From Paraescarpia echinospica (Eukaryota > Annelida > Polychaeta > Sabellida > Siboglinidae), in assembly GCA_020002185.1 (NCBI GenBank), contig CM034533.1, positions 67,864,119-67,928,118 on the forward strand: a DNA stretch of 64,000 nt, given 5' to 3'. The position numbers and the translations under genes are program-made. How positions within the stretch are numbered: the first letter of the stretch is position 1; every line of letters starts with the position of its first letter. Of the stretch, positions 57,533 to 64,000 are shown one piece after another. The notes under the pieces are model-generated. The model worked only from the letters and a program-made list of their open reading frames with translations, did no database searches and was not told the origin of the DNA.

Positions 57533-58218
57533 AGTGCTCACTGGGAAGATGCACCTCTCCATAGCGTCAAGCGCTCACTGGGAAGATGCACCTCTCCATA
57601 GCGTCAAGCGCTTAGTGGGAAGATGCACCTCTCCATAGCGTCAAGCTCTGAGTGGGAAGATGCACCTCTCCATAGCGTCAAGCGCTCACTGGGAAGATGC
57701 ACCTCTCCATAGCGTCAAGCGCTGAGTGTGAAGATGCACCTCTCCATAGCGTCAAGCGCTGAGTGGAAAGATGCACCTCTCCATAGCGTCAAGTGCTGAG
57801 TGGGAAGATGCACCTCTCCATAGCGTCAAGCGCTGAGTGGGAAGATGCACCTCTCCATAGTGTCAAGCGCTCACTGGGAAGATGCACCTCTCCATACCGT
57901 CAAGCGCTCACTGGGAAGATGCACCTCCCCATAGCGTCAAGTGCTGAGTGGGAAGATGCACCTCTCCGTAGCGTCAAGCGCTCACTGGGAAGATGCACCT
58001 CTCCATAGCGTCGAGTGCTCACTGGGAAGATGCACCTCTCCATAGCGTCAAGCGCTCAATGGGAAGATGCACCTCTCCATAGCGCGAGCGCTCACTGGGA
58101 AGATGCACCTCTCCGTAGCGTCAAGCGCTCACTGGGAAGATGCACCTCTCCATAGCGTCAAGCGCTCACTGGGAAGGTGCACCTCTCCATAGCGTCAAGC
58201 GCTCACTGGGAAGATGCG
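57533..58218. repeat. 37-bp minisatellite inside the LINE, about 18 copies
   Basis: Unit gcgctcactgggaagatgca plus cctctccatagcgtcaa. Its founding sequence lies at the array edge within the LINE (cttctccatagcatccagtg near 57519). Confidence 0.95.
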
Positions 58219-58554
58219 GGGTTAAAGGTGAGCAGCAGTTGGCTGTCATCTGCGTACAGGTGAAACTCAATGTTGTGTCAGCGCATGATATCCCCCAGCG
58301 GTAGGGTGAAGACACAAAACAGTATAGAGCCCTGGGATACTCCAAAGTCCAGATGCTGACAGTTGGATGATGCCTCATGGATGAGAACTGACTGCTTTCT
58401 GTTGGTTAGTTACGACCTGAACCATGAGAGGGCTGTCCCACAGATGCCCAGTCTAGTATGCAATCTGGCGAGGAGCACTGAATGGTCCACTGTATCGAAC
58501 GCTGCGGACATGTCGAGTAGCACTAGGAGAACACATTTCTTGCTGTCCATGGCG

Positions 58555-58735
58555 CGGAGCACATCGTCACTGATCCAGAGGAGCACATCGTCACTGATCC
58601 AAAGGAGCACATCGTCACTGATCCAGAGGAGCACATCGTCACTGATCCAGAGGAGCACATCGTAACTGATCCAAAGGAGCACATCGTCACTGATGCAGAG
58701 GAGCACATCGTCACTGATCCAGAGGAGCACTGTTT
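58555..58735. repeat. 24-bp minisatellite inside the LINE, about 7 copies
   Basis: Unit gagcacatcgtcactgatcc plus agag. On the minus strand it repeats eight codons (WISDDVLL) within the polymerase, so the frame is preserved. Confidence 0.95.
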
Positions 58736-58917
58736 CAGTACTGTGGTGTTTCTTGTAGGCTGACTGGAGAACCTTGTGCCAGCCGTGTTCAGACAAGTAG
58801 GTGTTGAGTTGACATGCCACTGCACGTTCTATCAGCTTGGAGATGAATGATAGATTCAACTCTGATCTGAAATTCTTCAGTAGCTCGGGATCAAAATTAT
58901 TCTTTTTCAGCACAAGG

Positions 58918-59120
58918 GTCACCAAGGCCTCCTACGATGAGTCAGGGGTCACCAAGGCCTCCTACAATGAGTCAGGGGTCACCAAGGCCTCCTACAATGA
59001 GTCAGGGGTCACCAAGGCCTCCTACAATGAGTCAGGGGTCACCAAGGCCTACAATGAGTCAGGGGTCACCAAGGCCTCCTACAATGAGTCGGGGGTCACC
59101 AAGGTCTCCTACAATGAGTC
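58918..59120. repeat. 30-bp minisatellite inside the LINE, about 7 copies
   Basis: Unit gtcaggggtcaccaaggcct plus cctacaatga, derived from the LINE segment just before the LVLKKNNFDPE polymerase motif. One copy lacks three bases. Confidence 0.95.
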
Positions 59121-60289
59121 AGATACAATTCCCAATGACATGGAACAGTTTACAATTTGAATCATCACCTGCAACAATTCATCGAGATTGTCTTTCTAAA
59201 GCCACGTTGGAAGTGGATTTAAGCCACATGACTGATGTCAGTTTCTGAGGCAGGGGTGAATTCTAACAAACTGCAGGTGATATCCTCATCAGGTGAAGCC
59301 TGTTCGTGTAAGTCCAGCTGGTGATCTCGCACCTGTGACAAGTCGTTGCGTATCTTAGTGAGCTTGTGTGTGAAGAAGTCTGCTAAACTGTTCGCCATCT
59401 CGACAGGAGTATCGTGTCATGACTGGGGAGGATGCTCGGAGTGTTGTGATGCATCAGCCGATCAATAACCTTGAAGACACACATTTGGGATCAGACTGTG
59501 CTTCAATCAAGCATTCAGTGAAGCACTGTATCTTGGCGTTGTGAATCAGCCTGGCCAATTCACACCGTTTATCCCTGTATATCTGCAGATGCACCACAAG
59601 TCCAGTTTCCTGATACTTTCTCTCTGTTTTCCTGCGAACCCTCTTGGCCTCCAGGATGTCTGCAGTATACCAAGCTGTTTGGGGTTGTATAATCACACTA
59701 CATTGTTTGACTGGAGCGTATTCGTCCAGGAGTGTTGCTAGGACACTGTTGTACTGCTCAACAACTTCACCTAGCAGTAGGTCACATACAGATGTCAAAT
59801 GTAGCATTGACCTTGTGTGTCTTTCTTGAATGTGCAGGTGTCAATATGTCTGTATTTCCTGTACGTGATCACCCTCTTCTTCAGCTTAGGTTTATTCATT
59901 GGTAGGCAGAAGTGAACAGGAAAATGATCACGTATATCAGATAGGGCACTGTCTTGCAGGAAAATGTCAGTCACATTGTCCCCAGATGACCTGTAATGAT
60001 TAGGTCAAGTGTGTGGCCACGTCGGTGTGTGACTGGTGTCACATGCTGAGTTAAATTATAGGAATTTATTAGATCCAAGAAATATTAAGCCTCTTTATTG
60101 GTAGGATTGTCTACATGAAAGTTGAAATCACCCACAATAAGTAATCAGTCACCAGTATGCACAGGTGTGTCTAGTCCATCACCAAACTCTTGAAAAAGTG
60201 ATGCCGTTGATATAAGGTTTGGTGGAGGATGATAGATGACAATTATCCTGTACAGTGTATTTTCTGTGGAAGACAACATGACCTCCATG

Positions 60290-61219
60290 CAGAGCTGGGA
60301 CGTAACAAAGTACAAGTACTTCGTTACTGTACTTGAGTAGAAAAGTTTACTTTTCATGAGTAACGAAGTACAATTTTTTAGGAGTACTTTTACTTGTAAC
60401 GAAGTACAAATGTGTGTACTTTTCATAAATGTAACGAAGTATCCATAATTTATGCATTAAAAATGTGGAGCTCCAAAATTGTTAGTAACGAATGCTGAAG
60501 CCCGCAACTGGTTTCCGCCAGCAATATCTAGAAATATATATCAGCCGGAGCAACAACTGGTACTTTTCTGATTGGCTTATCATTGCCATTACCAGGCATG
60601 ATCACCAGGTGGCGTGAACACTGCCAAGATTATATGATGTCATTCGCGTTCAAAGATTTATCATGGAAGGATCAGCCAAAAACGATCATTTGCAGCATCC
60701 ATGGCCATACTTATCCAGTATGTTTGAGATTACTGCCTCGTGTGTCGAGCTGTCGTCCCTTGCCACGTGGCCAAGCTTGAGAGACATTTTCATTAAGTTG
60801 AACACTCTTCTGCCTGCGAGTGCAGCCTGTGAGAGGTTGTTTAATGCTGCAGGGCTTATTTTTAAGCCCCTGCGAACCTGCACAGGCGATGTAGAATTTG
60901 AGAACCAGCTGATGCTCAAAGCTCAACAAGGCGTTTGTTTGAGGAGCCAGCGTGTCACTGTATCGTGCTGAGGATCCTGTCCTGTTCAATAAAGTGTTTG
61001 TTTTGCACACTACTGAATTTACTTGTTTGTTCGCAGTGGGTGACCATGTCAAAAGTTTTTTTTAGAAAAGTACTTTTGCATTTACTTCAAGTACATTTGT
61101 TTACTTTTTACTTGTATTTCAAGTACAGTTTTCAAAAAGTACTTTTACTTGAGAAGCTTTTTCCACAGTTACTTGTACTTTTACTCAAGTACAAAATAAA
61201 TGTACTTGTTACAGCTCTG
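60290..61219 (+). mobile_element. Complete non-autonomous hAT element with transposase C-terminal remnant
   Basis: Starts CAGAGCTG and ends CAGCTCTG, and is flanked by a perfect 8-base target duplication cctccatg at 60282-60289 and 61220-61227. Both ends carry many copies of the words tacttt/aagtac. Bases 60663-60971 encode ATWPSLRDIFIKLNTLLPAS, then AACERLFNAAGLIFKPLRT: the hAT dimerisation domain, only about 70 residues of it. The rest of the transposase is deleted, so movement would have needed an enzyme from elsewhere. Inserted into the LINE. Confidence 0.93.
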
Positions 61220-61290
61220 CCTCCATGCACTCGAACGAGGTTGGTCCGTCACCGTCACTCATCATAGGTCGTAGTCAATGAAATGCCGAT

Positions 61291-62785
61291 TTAGCACAAA
61301 TCCTATGTGCTGAATAGGCACTCAAATAATTAAAAACACGTACTTTGCCAATGTCTGAGCAACAATATAACAGGGCAACCAATGCCCACGTAGTTTGACT
61401 GCTGCACCAAGGGAACGATTCCCGAAGACATTAAGTCTGACATCCAAGCGCTCTTCATTCTTCTGATCCATCCTCCTGGCTACATACGATTACGTGATTA
61501 TGAATATCACGTCATTGTGACCATTTCTCTGCGTTGTTAGAAGGTCCGACTTCGAGAATAAAACGAAACTCACAGAAACGTAATGTGAGGGTATATCATA
61601 TTTGCCATTATTTAAGAGCACGCTCACACTTGAAAATATGTGTGCACGTCTACAGGGAACAATACGGGAATAGTGTATATTGATCATGGCGATTCACTGG
61701 AAATTTGTACGTAAAAGATGGACAATTTCAGAATGCAACTTTAAACAGTCTGGATTAATTTAGCAATAATATCCAGACATTACATTAGTCAGAAATTTAG
61801 AATCCTGAGTTTGTACATGTGTGTCTGTGTGAAATGAATATGTACACTTGCTGTGTCATACAAGTCTCCCGGATTTTGCCGGGAGTCTCTCGGAAATTTA
61901 CCATTTCTCAAGATCTCCCGGACAGGAAAAGCAATCTCCAGGAGTGAATCAATCTCCCGGATTTCTATGCCAATGAAACAAAGGAAATTCTTTGTAGCCT
62001 GATAAAGCCATCGAGTTAATTGCAATCTGTCTGAACCCCAGCTAACTCTCATGAACAGGGACACTGTACCAAGGCAACTCAGACAGCAAATGGGGTTGTT
62101 TAAATCGTGCCTTTCATTGACTAGACAACAACAACTGTTTAACTATAATCTTGGGTCTTGCCTGTAGGTGATATTGCATATAAGCTTTAGACGAGCACCA
62201 TAAACCATGTTTGCGGTCCGCGGGTTCCCTATTATTACCGACCGTAAACTTGCAGAACGAAGCATAATCCATTTCAATCTATACTCAAATAATGTCAATC
62301 AATTCATCTACACCAGGCCCATTTTGAGCTAGGAGCACAGCACTCCTAAAGTAAAATAGTTAGGAGCAAAATGTGTTTTTTAGGAGCACACATGCTTTGA
62401 CTAAATAAAGTGCAAAACTAAATGTGTTGTGGTATTTTATTAAACACAATTGTATATCAACAGTACACGTTCAGCGTTCTCAATTATCATCTCAAAATTG
62501 TTTTGTAATAAATTCCAGATGCAGTTATCTAATTTTACCTAGACATGCATACTACCTGGTAATTTTGTTGATTTTATAACCATAACAATTATTTAAATGA
62601 TAGAATGCTTTTATGAAATTATACACATTATTTTGTTTTGGATGTATGTACGTCAATATAGTATTCACACATTATCCCCATTTTATTCTGACACGTTATA
62701 TATGTTGAATTTTGAATACATATATATTATTTTACTGTTTAAACTTTAAACAAACAAAAAACCAGTTAGCTAGTTAGTAGCCCCT
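61291..62785. other. Non-coding; transposon-like fragments
   Basis: A perfect hairpin CTCCCGG-attttg-CCGGGAG lies at 61865-61884 within a ctcccgg-rich stretch to about 61960. At 62325-62392 ttaggagca words repeat (aggagcacagcactcct, ttaggagcacaca). Both look like pieces of dispersed repeats. No gene or STAT exon recognised. Confidence 0.5.
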
Positions 62786-62789
62786 TTTG

Positions 62790-63532
62790 TAACTGATTGC
62801 CCTAGTCACTATGTGATATAAGGGTGGACAGTACAGGGGTTGCCCAAGTCACCAAGTGATATAAGGGTGGACAGTACAGGGGTTGCCCTAGTCACTATGT
62901 GATATAAGGGTGGACCGTACAGGGGTTGCCCTAGTCACTATGTGATATAAGGGTGGACAGTACAGGGGTTGCCCTAGTCACTATGTGATATAAGGGTGGA
63001 CAGTACAGGGATTGCCCTAGTCACTATGTGATATAAGGGTGGACAGTACAGGGGTTGCCCAAGTCACCAAGTGATATAAGGGTGGACAGTAAAGGGGTTG
63101 CCCAAGTCACCAAGTGATATAAGGGTGGACAGTACAGGGGTTGCCCTAGTCACTATGTGATATAAGGGTGGACAGTACAGGGGTTGCCCTAGTCACTATG
63201 TGATATAAGGGTGGACAGTACAGGGGTTGCCCTAGTCACTATGTGATATAAGGGTGGACAATACAGGGGTTGCCCTAGTCACTATGTGATATAAGGGTGG
63301 ACAGTACAGGGGTTGCCCTAGTCACTATGTGATATAAGGGTGGACAGTTCAGGGGTTGCCCTAGTCACTATGTGATATAAGGGTGGACAGTACAGGGGTT
63401 GCCCTAGTCACTATGTGATATAAGGGTGGACAGTACAGGGGTTGCCCTAGTCACTATGTGATATAAGGGTGGACAGTACAGGGGTTGCCCTAGTCACTAT
63501 GTGATATAAGGGTGGACAGTTCAGGGGTGCCT
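62790..63532. repeat. 43-bp minisatellite, about 17 copies
   Basis: Unit gccctagtcactatgtgata plus taagggtggacagtacaggg and gtt. A variant with cccaagtcaccaagtg occurs near the beginning and twice together near 63057-63115. Confidence 0.96.
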
Positions 63533-63716
63533 GCATAGGACTTTGTACCTACAGCCTTAGGCATAAACATCATCATTCATTTGCTACAGTTTATCAATAT
63601 TTTGCTGCCTGTATGGGGGTAAGCAGGGACAGAGTACAGGGATAAAATTATGTCATCATGCTCATTTACTTGATGGCCCATGTGGTCAGTTGCCTGGCAG
63701 GACAGTAATTAATGGA

Positions 63717-63816
63717 CAGAGTTCCAAGTCGCACATTTGACTAAAGCAATTTACCTAGTCACAGGCGTAACATTATACTCGCAAAGGCAACTAGGTAGTC
63801 GCAACTTGGAGCCCTG
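63717..63816. mobile_element. Possible short MITE with hAT-like ends
   Basis: A 100-base segment with imperfect inverted ends CAGAGTTCCAAGTCGC and, in reverse complement, CAGGGCTCCAAGTTGC. I see no clear target duplication. Confidence 0.4.
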
Positions 63817-64000
63817 TACACTATATACGTTTTATTTAATCCGTGTATATCTATGAATGTTACAACTGGAACACATCATAAGTGAAAAGATGTACTGTGA
63901 AACCTGTCTTAGCGACCACCTGTCCATAACCATAACCTGGATATAACGGTCACTTTTGAAAGTCCCGAATGACTTATAACGGTCAGTTAATTTGGACTGA
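63817..64000. other. Window end, nothing recognised
   Basis: AT-rich sequence with repeated ataacggtca words at 63940-63986; no exon seen. Confidence 0.3.

Larger units (their letters stand above)
56360..61290 (-). pseudogene. CR1/L2-group LINE with endonuclease and reverse transcriptase remains
   Basis: Read on the minus strand from about 61290 downward. The endonuclease end gives RIIVIYHPPPNLISTASLF (near 60190-60250) and, around 60110-60130, a GDFNFHVDN-type motif. Next comes EEVVEQYNSVLATLLDEYAP-like linker sequence (59700-59780), then the polymerase start LVLKKNNFDPELLKNFR (58860-58920), LSFISKLIERAVACQL, LLVLLDMSAAFDTVDHS (58460-58510), and the C-terminal KLQRVQNTAACIVSRFS and LRSLHWLPVRYRVQFK (56600-56750). 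Frames are broken repeatedly, a hAT element interrupts the 5' part, and four stretches of element sequence have expanded in tandem. It lies antisense to STAT, probably inside intron 18. Confidence 0.92.

Noticed and set aside
58410..58925. Host reverse-transcriptase-like gene
   Set aside because: Belongs to a broken LINE whose other parts surround it; the frame is kept only because the 24-bp expansion is a multiple of three.
60663..60971. Host gene with hAT dimerisation domain
   Set aside because: It lies between transposon termini with a target duplication; read as an element remnant, not a domesticated gene.

Overview
The window is animal (metazoan) nuclear DNA. It carries most of one intron-rich protein-coding gene on the + strand, a STAT5-type transcription factor, set in a landscape unusually rich in tandem repeats and decayed transposons. 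The protein is far closer to STAT5 than to STAT1-4 or STAT6. The tRNA-headed SINEs, hAT elements and CR1/L2-like LINEs suggest a marine invertebrate, perhaps a mollusc, but the species cannot be fixed from sequence alone.

Layout. 1-17.9 kb: no host gene recognised; an 89-bp satellite (about 0.47-4.1 kb), a G-rich purine tract (4.44-4.87 kb), a 37-bp TCTG-rich array (6.85-9.4 kb), a decayed LINE on the minus strand (10.74-11.77 kb), a LINE 3' end split by a hAT element (13.4-15.56 kb) and a 20-copy 30-bp array (15.57-16.17 kb). 18.0-54.4 kb: 18 coding exons, all with GT-AG junctions and compatible phases, encoding 704 codons plus two bases: N-terminal domain, coiled coil, DNA-binding domain, linker, SH2 domain and the phosphotyrosine segment (Tyr694). 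The transactivation tail and stop codon are not found and probably lie beyond the window. 56.3-61.3 kb: a minus-strand LINE with endonuclease and reverse transcriptase remains, broken by a complete non-autonomous hAT and by four tandem expansions of its own sequence. 62.8-63.5 kb: a 43-bp array.

Main observation. Most large intronic arrays of the STAT gene are built from the gene's own exon-intron junctions. At exons 3 and 8 the unit contains the 3' splice site plus the first bases of the exon. At exons 9, 10, 12 and 18 it contains the last 24-52 bases of the exon plus the 5' splice site. Exons 2, 4 and 16 show weaker versions. The introns therefore hold dozens to over a hundred decoy splice sites each. 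Two arrays (exons 10 and 12) have units of 48 and 39 bp that stay in frame with the exon. The exon 18 array contains about 24 copies of a possible 39-nt cassette with matching phases, each encoding another copy of the activating-tyrosine segment. Whether any decoy is used needs RNA evidence; the sequence shows only that the structure exists.
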